A DNA stretch of 64,000 nucleotides from G965216255 sp965216255 (GCA_965216255.1 OZ244148.1:4216001-4280000), one strand, 5' to 3'; positions 38,901 through 48,389 are shown, numbered from the stretch's first letter. Numbers and translations are program-made. Notes: generated by a model from the sequence alone, not told the origin.

Positions 38901-41900
38901 TCCTGGAGGACGATTTGATCGAAGAAGATGAATCGTTTCAGGTGCAGCTGAGCGGAGCGCAGAACACGGAGATTGCAACAGACGCGGCCAGCGTGACGAT
39001 ACGGGACAACGACAAGCGCTCCGATCTTTCGATAGAGGACGCGGTGGTGCCGGAGAATGCGGGCACTGCCACGGTCCGGGTGCGACTCGATCCTGCCCGC
39101 AGCACGAGAGTGAGCGTGGACTGGGCGACGGCGGATGGCACGGCGGCCGCAGGCACGGACTACGATGCGGGCAGCGGCGTTGTCATATTCGCGCCGGGCC
39201 AGACGGAGCAGACCATCACGGTCACTGTGCTGAACGATGCGGTGGACGAGGAGAGCGAGACGTTTACCGTACGGCTGAGCAATGCGTCGGGAGACGCAAG
39301 GGTTGCGCGCAGCACGGCTACGGTGACGATCCTGGATGATGAAGGCGAAGCGTCGCTGACGGCGACAGACGCAGCGACCGAGGAGGATGCGAACGCAGCG
39401 ATTGTACGCGTGTCGCTCAGTCGTGTCTCGAATGAGGCGGTTACCGTGCGGTATGCGACTTCGGACGGCACGGCAACCGCAGGCGAGGACTATGAGGCGG
39501 ATACGGGTACGCTCACGATACCGGCGGGGGCCTCGGAGGAGCGCATTGAGATAAGGATCCTGAATGATCTTCAGGTGGAGGAGGTAGAGGCCTTTACCGT
39601 TTCGCTTACGGATCCGGTGGGTGCGGACATATCGCGCGGGGTAGCGACGGTGACTATCACGGACGACGACCTGCCGGTTTTGTCCATAGACGATGTGGTG
39701 GTGGTGGAGGATGACGCGCGGGCCGAGTTCACGGCGAGTCTGAATGTGGCGTCCATCCGTGCGGTCACGGTGCAGTATGCGAGTTTCGATGGCACGGCGA
39801 CAGCAGTTGAGGACTACCATCCGGCCTCCGGGGAGCTCGTGATTGCTCCCGGACAACTGAGCGGGCAGGTGGATGTGATCGTGATAGAGGACGCTCTTGT
39901 GGAAGACGACGAGACTTTCACGCTCGTTTTGAGCAGTCCCACGGGCGCGGCCCTGGGCGACGCTACAGGCGAGGCCACGATCCAGGACAACGACACGTAT
40001 CGAATGAGTGTGGATGACGTGACGGTTGAAGAGGGCGGCGGCGAGGCTCGCTTTACGGTATCGCTGGACCGGGCAAACCCGGCGCAAACCGTAAGGGTGA
40101 GTTATGCCACAAGAGACGGCAGTGCGACGGCGGGGGCCGACTACTTAGCGCGAATGGGCACGCTGGAGATCATGCCGGGGGTCGTGAGCCGAACCATTGG
40201 AGTGCCCATTAGGGACGACGCGGAGCAAGAGGGCAGCGAGACCTTCAGGCTCATGCTAAGCAGTGCAGAGAATGCAGAGATTCAGGATGCTGAAGGATTA
40301 GGCACGATCGTGGACGACGAAGTGGTGAACCTTCGGATAGCGGATGCGCGGGCGCAAGAGAATGCGGGCCAGATGGTGTTCGTGGTCCGTCTGGACGCTG
40401 CCAGTCCGGTCGCAGTAAGCACGGCCTATGAGACGCGGGCAGGTTCGGCGACGGAGGGCGTGGACTACCGCCAGGCAGCCGGTCGTCTCCGGTTCGAGCC
40501 CGGGGAGACGCAGAAGACTATCACGGTGGACCTCGTGGATGACATCATGGACGAGCCGGATGAGACGTTCACCGTGTCGCTGAGTAGCGCCGAGGCCGCG
40601 GAGTATGCTTCGCCGGAGGCGACGGGCACGATCATCGATGACGACGGTGCTCCGGTGCTGGGAGTGGTGAGCGAGGTGCGTGTGGGCGAAGGGGACGGCA
40701 GCGCGGCGTTTGCCGTCACGCTAAGTAACCCTGGTTCTTTGGAGGTAACGGCCACGTACGCGACGATGAACGGCACGGCCATGGCGAGGCAGGACTACGA
40801 GGCCGCCACGGGGACGCTGCGCATCGCGCCCGGTGAGACCAAAGGCACGATCACGGTGCCCATTCTGGAGGACAACGTAAAAGAGGAAGACGAGACGTTT
40901 ACGCTTGTGCTCAGCGGCGCGCAGAACGCGAGCCTGGGCTCGGCCACGGGCACGGGCACGATTGTGGACAACGACGCGGTGCCGACCCTGAGCATTGGCG
41001 ATATGGTCACGCAGGAGAGTGCAGCCAGCGCGGCCTTTACGGTGACGCTCAGCGAACAGAGCACGATGGCGGTGCGGGTGGAGTATGCCACCGAGGACGA
41101 GACTGCGACCTCGGGCGCAGACTACACCGAGACGATCGGCACGCTGCGCATCGCGCCCGGCGAGACCGCAGGCACGATAACAGTGCCCATTCTGGCAGAC
41201 GATCTGGACGAGGAAGACGAGACATTTTTGGTAAAGCTGAGCGGGGCAGAGCATGCCGAGATTACTGACGGCACGGGCCGGGGCACGATCACGGATGACG
41301 ACGAGACGGTCACGATCAGCATCCATGACGGGAGGGCACCGGAGGATGCGGGCATGCTGCACCTTCCGGTACGGCTGAGCCGGAAGAGTTCGCGCGTGGT
41401 GAGCGTCTTCTTCGAGAGCTCGGATATTTCGGCGGAGGCGGGCCAGGACTACACGTCTTCACGCGGCATCGTAGTCTTCGAAAGCGGGAGTACGGAGGGG
41501 GTAGTGGCGATCACGGTGCTGGAGGACGAACTGGACGAGGAGGCGGAGGAGACGTTTCAGGTGACGCTTTTGCAGGCGACGAATGCGGCCATTGCGCGCG
41601 CAGCGGCCACCGGCACGATCGTGGACAACGACGGGATGCCGCTTCTTCGGATCGGCGACATCACCGCCAGCGAGAACGGGGGCGAGGCGGTGTTCACGGT
41701 GAGTCTCTCGGTGCCGAGCATGCGAATGGTTAGCGCCACGTACCGGACTTTCGACGGCACAGCCCAGGCGGGCACGGACTATGTCATGGCGTCCGGCACG
41801 CTCACGTTTGCACCGGGAGAAGTGGAGCAAGAAGTGCGTGTGCGGCTGATCCGGGACGAGCGGGACTGGCGAGAGGAGACGTTTTCTCTCGCATTGGAAT

Positions 41901-43234
41901 CGGCCTGGAATGCGACGCTGGAGGATGCCATTGCCACCGCGACCATTGTGGAGGAAGCCTCCATTGAGGAAGGCGTGCTCGCGGCCCATCTCGCGCGGTT
42001 TGCGCGCACGGCATCGGGGCACGTCGTGGAGGCGATGGCAGAGCGACTGCGGTGGCTCGACATCGATCCCGCCTGCACGCCCGTATCCGGAGAGAGCCTG
42101 CAGGCGATGCGGTACGCCAATCCGAACTGGGATCCGTCAGCGGCAGAGCTGCTCTCGGGCTGCGGTCTGGCGGCCAGTAGCGGTGCATTCAGCGTGTGGG
42201 GCCGGGGGGCGTTCACGCGGGTGAGCGGCAAAGAGGGATCGATGTCACTAAGCGCGGATGTCACGACAGCAGCGCTCGGCGCGGACTACCGTTGGAAGAG
42301 CGGTCTCATGGCGGGGCTTCTTCTGGCGCACAGCCAGGCTTCGGGCACGTTCGAGGCGTATGCGGCGGAGGGCAAGACAGGCTCGATGCTCACGGGCGTT
42401 TATCCGTATGTGAGTTACCACCTGCCCTCAGACAACATATGGGCGCTGGCGGGCCTGGGGCGCGGCTCGACGGAGGTTGACGGCGCGGAGCGTGTGGAGG
42501 CGGACCTTGGCTCAAGCCTCGTGGCAGCAGGCGCCACCGGGACGCTGGCGCGCGGCCACAGGGCGCGGCTTTCGTACGAGGCGGATGCCTTTCTTGCGCG
42601 CGCCGAGGCACAAGCGAAGATCAGCGTCAGCCGCCTTCGGGCGGGACTGGAAGGCAGCGTGGTGCTTAGCCGGTCGATACATCCGTATCTGGAGGCCGCG
42701 CTCAGGCGGGACGGCCGGGACGCGGAGACGGGGCTGGGTCTCGAAGTGGGGGGCGGTCTGCGCGTGGCGCGTCCGGGCGGCAGATTGCGAGCGGAAATGA
42801 GTTCGCGCGGCCTGGTGACGCATGCGGTCGAGGGGCTGGCGGAATGGGGCGTGGCTGCGGCACTGCGTTACGGCGAGCCGCAAGGGCTCGGGCTCACTGC
42901 GGAGATACGCCCGGTATGGGGTCCGGCCCAATCGGGCGGCAAGCAGGCGCTGTGGCGCCACGACTCCGTAGTGGAAGCGGCGATCAGCCCGCCCGGCCAG
43001 AAGCGCCTGGAGGTGCTCTTTGGCTACGGCACCCTGCTGGCGAAAGAAACCGGCCTGGCAAAGCCGGTCCTCGCTGTGGTCCTGCGCGAGCGAGGCCGGG
43101 ACTACCGCCTCGGCTACGAAGTCAGAATGCAGAACGGACTGGCTTTTTCTGCATCCGGCACCGCTCGGGAAACCGCCAATCCCTGGCAGACTGTCGACTA
43201 CGGTATCAGCGCACATGCAACGCTGCGGTGGTGA
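35984..43234 (+). CDS. Giant Calx-beta repeat surface protein with C-terminal outer-membrane barrel
   Basis: It has about 2,416 residues from ATG 35984 (ATG 35963 and 36005 also possible). A signal sequence (RVFIVLLTFLAAGL, cleavage near GQVSG) is followed by about 17 tandem modules of roughly 100-110 residues. Most show the Calx-beta pattern: TV-x-YAT-x-DGTATAG-x-DY, a G-x-L-x-F-x-PG strand, DD-x-x-E--ETF and a closing I-x-DDD (Ca-binding acidic loops). Modules 3 and 5 are of another type, with GHAGTDVRLS. The last 330 residues form an autotransporter-like barrel (VWGRGAFTRVSG..., ending in HATLRW). It is probably displayed at the cell surface, in adhesion or calcium-dependent contact (inference). 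The frame is intact although it lies among dead transposases. Confidence 0.88.
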   Translation: MAASGRNMRFVWSRGSADAHLFLCLPWTRVFIVLLTFLAAGLKPGQVSGTQEASTLFQSEAESAESVPPEAAGIEVDDNGPPVLAVESVVRVGEWAGTAAFSITLSSPSAFEVSAAYATMDGTATAGADYGGVSGTLRIAPGDTAEVISVPILDDNGIEGEETFTLTLSGVQNAVLGSATSLGMIVDNESVVSLRINGWVAGEDARNTVSRVAPSEQSAADELHIAESMSMGMLLEPSGACAELTRPGYLYGFSEGESCTGMVVCYDDYGTPAPEDYYVLAAHEGLTATPGVDFTLPNPIRLLMKKGNFASEPAEVDFEILQDDLIEGNETFGGYCQREDSGVRSKSALLVIWDDDHGLVVDPTQLDVDEGDGEDFTVHLETQPTSDVTVVISGHAGTDVRLSDATLIFTSENWETDQTVTVTAMQDEDDADEDVALTVSASGGDFDPTVNFVNVDIRIFDDEYTQPVLELYGNGAPEESGWLQAFVWLSKVGREDVTVNFKIKTEAGDTATEGDDYTSIDDGSMTIPAGGLYWLTIVTLVNDSENEDHETFSFTVTAVSGADLPDDVTQTLIIFDDDVAVLELVVQEGDATGEDITHRLSSQPTSDWTVTLTGHAGTDVRLSSETIISTPENWEEVQTVTVTAVHDDDAVDDEVTLTLTSSMGAFEDITAMVEVTIIDDDEAATLRIADTQPVSESAGEAVFEVTLSGQIASEVTVRYATEDVTARVGSDYSEASGTLTFTPGMTELPIAVAITDDDFDEEDETFRMVLSDPVAAGLEQAVGRATIIDDDEAATLRIADTQPVSESAGEAVFEVTLSGQIASEVTVRYATEDVTARAGSDYSEASGTLTFTPGMTELSIAVAITDDGFDEEDETFRMVLSNPVAAGLEQAVGTATIIDNDDAATLVVSGASVFEHEGEAVVSVRLTSASEAEVRVHVATQDGTAAAGADYKATDMELTFGPGDTEESVRIEILEDDLIEEDESFQVQLSGAQNTEIATDAASVTIRDNDKRSDLSIEDAVVPENAGTATVRVRLDPARSTRVSVDWATADGTAAAGTDYDAGSGVVIFAPGQTEQTITVTVLNDAVDEESETFTVRLSNASGDARVARSTATVTILDDEGEASLTATDAATEEDANAAIVRVSLSRVSNEAVTVRYATSDGTATAGEDYEADTGTLTIPAGASEERIEIRILNDLQVEEVEAFTVSLTDPVGADISRGVATVTITDDDLPVLSIDDVVVVEDDARAEFTASLNVASIRAVTVQYASFDGTATAVEDYHPASGELVIAPGQLSGQVDVIVIEDALVEDDETFTLVLSSPTGAALGDATGEATIQDNDTYRMSVDDVTVEEGGGEARFTVSLDRANPAQTVRVSYATRDGSATAGADYLARMGTLEIMPGVVSRTIGVPIRDDAEQEGSETFRLMLSSAENAEIQDAEGLGTIVDDEVVNLRIADARAQENAGQMVFVVRLDAASPVAVSTAYETRAGSATEGVDYRQAAGRLRFEPGETQKTITVDLVDDIMDEPDETFTVSLSSAEAAEYASPEATGTIIDDDGAPVLGVVSEVRVGEGDGSAAFAVTLSNPGSLEVTATYATMNGTAMARQDYEAATGTLRIAPGETKGTITVPILEDNVKEEDETFTLVLSGAQNASLGSATGTGTIVDNDAVPTLSIGDMVTQESAASAAFTVTLSEQSTMAVRVEYATEDETATSGADYTETIGTLRIAPGETAGTITVPILADDLDEEDETFLVKLSGAEHAEITDGTGRGTITDDDETVTISIHDGRAPEDAGMLHLPVRLSRKSSRVVSVFFESSDISAEAGQDYTSSRGIVVFESGSTEGVVAITVLEDELDEEAEETFQVTLLQATNAAIARAAATGTIVDNDGMPLLRIGDITASENGGEAVFTVSLSVPSMRMVSATYRTFDGTAQAGTDYVMASGTLTFAPGEVEQEVRVRLIRDERDWREETFSLALESAWNATLEDAIATATIVEEASIEEGVLAAHLARFARTASGHVVEAMAERLRWLDIDPACTPVSGESLQAMRYANPNWDPSAAELLSGCGLAASSGAFSVWGRGAFTRVSGKEGSMSLSADVTTAALGADYRWKSGLMAGLLLAHSQASGTFEAYAAEGKTGSMLTGVYPYVSYHLPSDNIWALAGLGRGSTEVDGAERVEADLGSSLVAAGATGTLARGHRARLSYEADAFLARAEAQAKISVSRLRAGLEGSVVLSRSIHPYLEAALRRDGRDAETGLGLEVGGGLRVARPGGRLRAEMSSRGLVTHAVEGLAEWGVAAALRYGEPQGLGLTAEIRPVWGPAQSGGKQALWRHDSVVEAAISPPGQKRLEVLFGYGTLLAKETGLAKPVLAVVLRERGRDYRLGYEVRMQNGLAFSASGTARETANPWQTVDYGISAHATLRW
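38011..38670 (+). repeat. Two near-identical 330-bp tandem copies in the Calx-beta gene
   Basis: Copy 1 is 38011-38340 and copy 2 is 38341-38670; both begin GATCATCGACGATGACGAGG. Each encodes one 110-residue Calx-beta module (AATLRIADTQPVSESAGEAV...). Only a handful of substitutions separate them (for example V/A, P/S, D/G and D/N changes), far fewer than between any other pair of modules, so the duplication is recent. It keeps the reading frame. Confidence 0.95.
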
Positions 43235-43855
43235 CGGCACAGGTTAAACCGAAGTTTCCTCATAGATTTACGAAATGTGACTGTTGATTGAGGCCCGTGT
43301 GGAGCCACAAGTGCAAGTATTGCTGACTGCGACGGTCACATGACGGACCGGGGGCATTGCGCCAACGTTGGTTGGCGGGCGGTGGAGACTGCTGTGCCAA
43401 ACGGCGTCTTTCGCACACACATACGGCGCCAGTCAATGGATACTGAACACAACCTCGAAAATAGGGATCCGAGCTTCGACGATGCCGGGGGCAGCGGTAA
43501 CGAGTGGCGTCTGTTTCTGCTGCCTGAATTGCCACGGGCGGTGGGCAGCTGACAGTTTGTAGTGCAATTTTGGGGAAATTCATTCCTGTATTGCCCTCTC
43601 TCGTTCATGAGTATCAGGTCAGGTTTGACACTTATAACGATGGTCACGATACTATAATAGCTTCGGCGTGGCGACTCAGGATAGGTAGATGGCCGCCAAC
43701 AGCCATTTCTCTCTCTGACGACGTACGGTTTGAGCCTATGTGGTAGCATCTTGGCTGAAACAGGTCGAAATTTCCTCTTTTTTGGCGGAAGGGCACCATG
43801 CATTAGTCATGATCGTAACAATAGTGGCGCTATATTACAAACTTTTATTGATAAC
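43235..43855. other. 620-bp region without a recognised gene
   Basis: No family is recognised in any frame. GC content drops toward the right end (around 43600-43680 and 43790-43860). It lies between the surface-protein gene and a dead transposase, and probably includes the left flank or end of that element, but no inverted repeat pairing with the right side was found. Confidence 0.35.
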
Positions 43856-45599
43856 ATGACTAAACTCGCGCCAGTCTTCCTCACACCCAAGAGTAGCGTT
43901 CACCGCCAGTACGAAGCCCTCCGAGCCCGATACGTCGAAGAGCTGCCCCTGGCAGAGGTCGCAGAGCGCTTCGAATACTCCTACGGAACCGTCCGTAACA
44001 TCTGAGCTGAGTTCCAGAGCAATCCCGAACAGCCTTTCTTTCTCAGCGCTCGGCAGCGCAGAAAGAAGGCGGAGCCCAATGCACCCGAGCCCGCGGTTCA
44101 GGCCCGGGCCTGCTAAGAGCGCGATCAGCGCATAGTCGCGCTGCGCAAACAGGAAAACCTGTCCATTACGGAGATCGCTGCGAAACTCTCACAGCAGGGG
44201 GTTGGCGCAAGTGGCGCGACCGTCATGCGGGTGCTACGGGCAGCCGGTATCGGCAGGCTTTACCGACGTGGGCTGCAGGGGCGACTCGATGTCTTGCGCC
44301 CGGAGCGGGCCGCGGTGGCCAATTACCGGCAGCTGGACGTGTCGCCACGCCGCTTTCACACCGACTTTGGAGGCCTCTTCCTCTTCGTGCACGATCTGGC
44401 CAGTATCCAGTTCGATACCCTGCTCGATTGCAATGGCATGCCCGGAAGTGACATGATTCCGGCGGGCTGCGCCGTGCGCGCCCTGCTGGCACTGAAGCTG
44501 TGGGGGCTGCGACGCAGCGCCCATGTCATGGCGGAGGCACTGGATCCGGGACTGGCCCTGTTTGCCGGACTCAACGTGATGCCCAAGCGCTCACCGAGTA
44601 CTCGTGCCGCGTCCATCCCGAGCACTGCCGCAGCCTCATGGAGGACTGGCACGGGGCCACGCGCGGCCTCGGCATCCCGCTCGGAGGGGGAACCTCCTTT
44701 GACCTCGACTTCCACACCATCCCTTACTACGGCAAGGACGCCCTCGTAGAGAAACCCTACATCTCCAAACGCAGCCGCAGTCAGATGGGTATCCTGTCGC
44801 TGGTCGCGCGCGATGCGCAGGCGCGGCACTTCGTCTATGTCGATGCCGAGATACGCAAGAAAAAACGTAACGAGCAGATCCTCAGCTTTGTCGACTTCTG
44901 GCGCGAGCGCACCGGGGCCGTGCCGCAGGAGCTGGTCTTCGAGAGTACCTTCACCACCTATGCCAACCTGGCAGGGCTGCAGGCATGGGGGACCGCCTTC
45001 TTGACGCTGCGGCGCCGCTCCCGGAAGATGCTGCAGGAGTTGGCCGCCACAGCGAAACACCAATGGCGACAGATCAGGCTCACCGGCCGCACCTTCCGCA
45101 CGCCCCGCGTCCTGGAAGAGAACGTCCGCCTGCGCGGCTATAAAGGAGACCCCCGGCAGATTGCCATCAAGGATCTCGGCCACGATAAGCCCACCATGCT
45201 GCTCACCAATCAGTGGACGAGCCCGGCAGCCCAACTGGTGGAGCGCTATGCCCGGCGTATGGTCATCGAAAACACGCTGGCCGATGCCATCGACTTCTTC
45301 CATATGGATGCGCTCAGCTCCGCGGTACCGATGAACATCGACGTGGACCTGCAGCTCACCCTCATCGAGAGCACCCTCTACCGCCTCCTGGCCACCAGGA
45401 TTGGCAACGGTCTGGAATCAGCCAAGCCGCGCACTCTCTTCCGAAAGCTCGTGCGGGCCGGGGCCGACGTAACCATCGCATCATCGTCCTGCTGCCTCGC
45501 CGAACCAATAACCCATATCTGCACGCCACCGGGTACACCGACGCTGCAGTGCCCATTCCATGGATGGGAAACCTGCCACTACACATCCGACGTGCATGA
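43856..45599 (+). pseudogene. DDE transposase (IS family not assigned), broken
   Basis: From ATG 43856 the frame shows a helix-turn-helix start (LRARYVEELPLAEVAERFEYSYGTVRNI). In-frame stops follow at TGA 44003-44005 and TAA 44114-44116, the frame continuing after each. The match then changes frame near 44590, giving DLDFHTIPYYG, KPYISKRSRSQMGIL, LVFESTFTTYANLAGL, KDLGHDKPTMLLTNQ and ENTLADAIDFFHMDALSSAVPMN, as in a widespread family of transposases. A further shift near 45475 gives the C-terminal piece ending at 45599. The gene is dead. It lies 58 bp from the moeB stop. Confidence 0.75.
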
Positions 45600-45657
45600 C
45601 AATCTTTGTCCCAAATGTCGAATCTTCAGCCCCCAATATGACGCGTGGGAATGCAGG

Positions 45658-46809
45658 CTAGTAGGTGGGCACAGCAGGATCAATCTCCCGACTCCACGCC
45701 AGAATTCCACCCTTGAGGTTTATAGCACGCTTGAAGCCTGCACCATGCAGGATCTGAACAGCCCTGGCGGAGCGCACTCCTGAGCGGCAGTGGGCGACTA
45801 TTAGGTCCGAGGGCGACGCCGCGAGTTCAGCCAGGCGCCCGCGGAGTTCTTCAACAGGAATCAGCTGGTTTGGGCCAATCGAGGCAAGATCCTGTTCGTA
45901 GGGCTTCCTTACATCAAGTATGAAGGGCGCACGACGAGCCATGCGCAGGGCATGAAGCTCGGCAACCGTCATTTCAGGTACGGTGCTGCCGCCAAAGTCG
46001 CACGCCGAATCGTAAACTGGTAGATCATGCATGCCGTGCGTGCCGCTGCATGCGATGCAGGCAGCGGCACGCGGGACGGTTAGCATTTGAAACCCACCTA
46101 CCAGGGCGTCGAACAGGAGCATGCGGCCGACGAGCGGCTCGCCGATACGCAACAGCAGCTTTAGGACTTCATTCGCCTGCAAGGAGCCCACGATGCCCGG
46201 TAGTACCCCCATAACGCCGCCGTCTGCGCAGGAGGGAACCAGTTTGGCCGGAGGAGGCTCAGGGAAGATGCAGCGGTAGCAGGGGCCGTCCGGGTGGGCA
46301 AACACCGAGACTTGCCCCTCAAACTTGTAGACTGAGCCATAAACATTGGGCTTGCCTGTTAGAACACAGGCGTCGTTGACGAGGTAGCGCGTTGGGAAGT
46401 TATCCGTGCCGTCTGCCACCACATCAAATTCGCGGATAAGTCTTGTTGCATTATCGCGCGTAAGCCGGTAGGCATGGGCTTCCAGTTCAACGAACGGGTT
46501 GATTTCGTTCAGAGTGTCTCGCGCCGATGCTACCTTCTGCCGTCCGATGTCCGCGGACCCGTGAAGCACTTGCCGATGCAGATTGGAAGCGTCTACGTTG
46601 TCAAAATCCACAATACCCAGGCGGCCTACTCCCGCAGCCGCCAAATAAAGCGCGAGCGGCGATCCAAGGCCTCCAGCGCCGACTACGAGCACGGAGGAAG
46701 CCTTAAGGACTTCCTGGCCGGCAATGCCTACCTCCTCCAGCGCAAAATGGCGTTGATAGCGTCTTACTTCTTCGGCCGTTAGCTTGGACCCACTATTGGT
46801 TTTCAGCAT
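45658..46809 (-). CDS. moeB: MoeB/ThiF-type sulfur-carrier adenylyltransferase with rhodanese domain
   Basis: It activates the C-terminus of a MoaD/ThiS-like sulfur carrier with ATP for molybdopterin, thiamine or cysteine synthesis. It has 383 residues. The E1-like domain has the nucleotide loop VVGAGGLGSPLALYLAAAGVG, DFDNVDASNLHRQ and DGTDNFPTRYLVND, with zinc-binding pairs CYRC and CIAC. The C-terminal rhodanese domain (about 280-383) has the active-site loop CRSGVRS. Fused MoeB-rhodanese proteins are common in Bacteroidota and cyanobacteria; which carrier it serves cannot be told here. Its last codons are duplicated at 33142. Confidence 0.9.
   Translation of the reverse strand: MLKTNSGSKLTAEEVRRYQRHFALEEVGIAGQEVLKASSVLVVGAGGLGSPLALYLAAAGVGRLGIVDFDNVDASNLHRQVLHGSADIGRQKVASARDTLNEINPFVELEAHAYRLTRDNATRLIREFDVVADGTDNFPTRYLVNDACVLTGKPNVYGSVYKFEGQVSVFAHPDGPCYRCIFPEPPPAKLVPSCADGGVMGVLPGIVGSLQANEVLKLLLRIGEPLVGRMLLFDALVGGFQMLTVPRAAACIACSGTHGMHDLPVYDSACDFGGSTVPEMTVAELHALRMARRAPFILDVRKPYEQDLASIGPNQLIPVEELRGRLAELAASPSDLIVAHCRSGVRSARAVQILHGAGFKRAINLKGGILAWSREIDPAVPTY
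45661..45715. repeat. moeB 3' end (right direct repeat)
   Basis: This is the C-terminal coding end of moeB, matched at 51 of 55 positions by 33142-33196, 12.5 kb away in the same orientation. Two of the four differences are silent in the moeB frame; the other two change E to G and A to V. Confidence 0.75.
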
Positions 46810-47339
46810 CCCAAATTTATCCTCTTAATGAAAATCGGTGGCACAAGTGGAATAAGTGTAAGACAGGTAAGGACGCCGAGCGGCAGTCTCCGCCTTGCAC
46901 CACTTACAATCTAACCGCTGGCTCACTTGTTTCGAGGATGCGGGTAAGAATGGCCGCTTGCCGTGCTTGGTGCATACCATACGGGGTGCTAGTCTCTGCA
47001 GTGCCCGTTAAGTCCAAGTATCCTCGTGCGCCGCCATAAATCTCCGCCGTGTACAGATCTGTTGTATGAGCAGCCTGGCAGGGGTACGCATGGCCATTGT
47101 CGCAGGAGCGTGCGCTTGGTCATGTACCGGCCATGCCCAGCGGTGCAGGCTGAATAGGTTAAGCCCTGATGGCGACGATTGCCGCCTACGGCTACGTTTC
47201 TTCTGACGCCATTTCTGGATGCAGGAGAGACTATCCGCCAGCACCTCTTCTGCCGAGCCACGACCATCCGATTCGTTGACAGCCTTGACCACGCAGCATT
47301 TCCCGTGCTTCGGCGACACCATTCAGGTATTGATTCGTA
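46810..47339. other. Intergenic stretch upstream of moeB and the trpF relic
   Basis: About 530 bp. The part next to moeB should hold its promoter. Around 47085-47130 a short stretch (RMAIVAGA in one frame) is compatible with the N-terminal part of a decayed trpF, but this is tentative. Nothing else is recognised. Confidence 0.35.
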
Positions 47340-47690
47340 CAGGTGATGCACGTCAGGGACGAAGGTGCCATAGGCAGGGCAGGGTCATGCGCACCTGCAG
47401 GACGCGCTGCTATTGGATACAGGCAATCCCGCCAGAAAATGAGCTGGGGGGCTCCGGTCGTGTCCACGATCGGTCGACTGGTCTGGGATTTCGTCAACGG
47501 TCACCTAAGCCGGTGTTTCTTGCCGGCGGTCTTAAGCCCACGAACGTGGCACGGGCCATTGCAGAATTGACGCCCTTCGGTGTAGATCTATTAACGCGAG
47601 TGCGCACGGACGAATGGCTGGACAGAGCCAAACTCGTTCGGTTCATGGATACCGTACCCGGTGTTAGCTCCGACGAAGCTCGTGTTACGC
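47340..47690 (+). pseudogene. trpF: Phosphoribosylanthranilate isomerase relic
   Basis: The C-terminal half of TrpF can be read by changing frame. HVRDEGAIGRAG (about 47347-47385) is followed by LLDTGNPA (about 47408), then GGSGRVHDRS and KPVFLAGGLKPTNVARAIAELTPFGVDLLTRVRTDEWLDRAKLVRFM (to about 47655), which matches the conserved phosphate-binding and C-terminal barrel strands. At least two frameshifts and a TGA separate the pieces, so it encodes no working enzyme. No other trp gene is in the window. The N-terminal half is absent or too eroded to recognise. Confidence 0.72.
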
Positions 47691-47912
47691 TCCTTTTGTG
47701 GGCGTCCGTAGCGCTCAGCGAGAGGTGCTGGCAATGCAGCAGCGAATGCTCTATACCATAATATTCAGCCGGTCGGCGCTATTCAATATAGAGGTATTGC
47801 CAAGCAGCTACGGGCTGTTCGCTCCGCACAAGAGGTTGCCCGCAGGACAATGCAACGTCTTGCGTTGTGAAGCGTCAATACGCGTATCTTGTACCAGACT
47901 AGTCCTGGCACC

Positions 47913-48389
47913 ATGTTGTCCCGCCTATTCAAATCGGTGTGCGTACTGGGGCCTTTAGTGCTCGTTTGCGCCCCCCGTGCCGCAGGTTAGAACGCGGAAG
48001 AGGACGTGCGCGCAGTTGTAGATAGATTGTTCGACGGCATGCGGGCAGGTGACGGCACGGTTGTAGCCAGCACGTTCCATGCCGGGGCGCTGATGGGCCG
48101 GGCTATGGACACGGGGTATGGCACTTCTTCCAACGAAGGTTTCCTGCATGCCATAGGTAGGCCTCATGAAAAGGTTTGGCACGAGCGCATCTGGGAAATG
48201 GTCATCCGCGTGGACCAGCGTCTTGCTTCCGCATGGATGTTATACGCGTTTTACCTCGGCGACGAACTGCACCACTGCGGAGTAAATTCCATGCAGTTGT
48301 ACAGGACGGATGACGGCTGGAAGATCACCTATCTGGTAGACACCGATCGGGGCCTGGATTGCAGCATCCCGGCGGAACGGGACCAGTAG
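47913..48389 (+). pseudogene. Exported NTF2/SnoaL-like protein interrupted by amber codon
   Basis: From ATG 47913 the frame encodes a good signal peptide, MLSRLFKSVCVLGPLVLVCA, ending in RAAG, and then meets TAG at 47988-47990. The same frame continues for 132 codons with VVDRLFDGMRAGDGTVVASTFHAG, WEMVIRVDQRLASAWMLYAFYLGDELHHCGVNSMQLYRTDDGWKITYLVDT, the pattern of NTF2/SnoaL-like proteins. One CAG-to-TAG change would explain it. A cytoplasmic form could start at GTG 48006. The function of intact relatives is not established. Confidence 0.7.

Noticed and set aside
37727..40087. A 786-codon open frame on the minus strand inside the Calx-beta gene
   Set aside because: It is antisense to the repeat region, is rich in Arg, His and Leu, repeats with the same 110-codon period, and matches no family. 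It results from codon bias in the repeated plus-strand gene.
47988..47990. Possible reassignment of TAG to glutamine, given in-frame TAG here and at 33395
   Set aside because: Many intact genes in the window (gcvH, guaA, bamD, nadD, the antiporter and others) end at TAG just before the next gene, and the other TAG lies in a transposase with many frameshifts. Standard code with pseudogenes is simpler.
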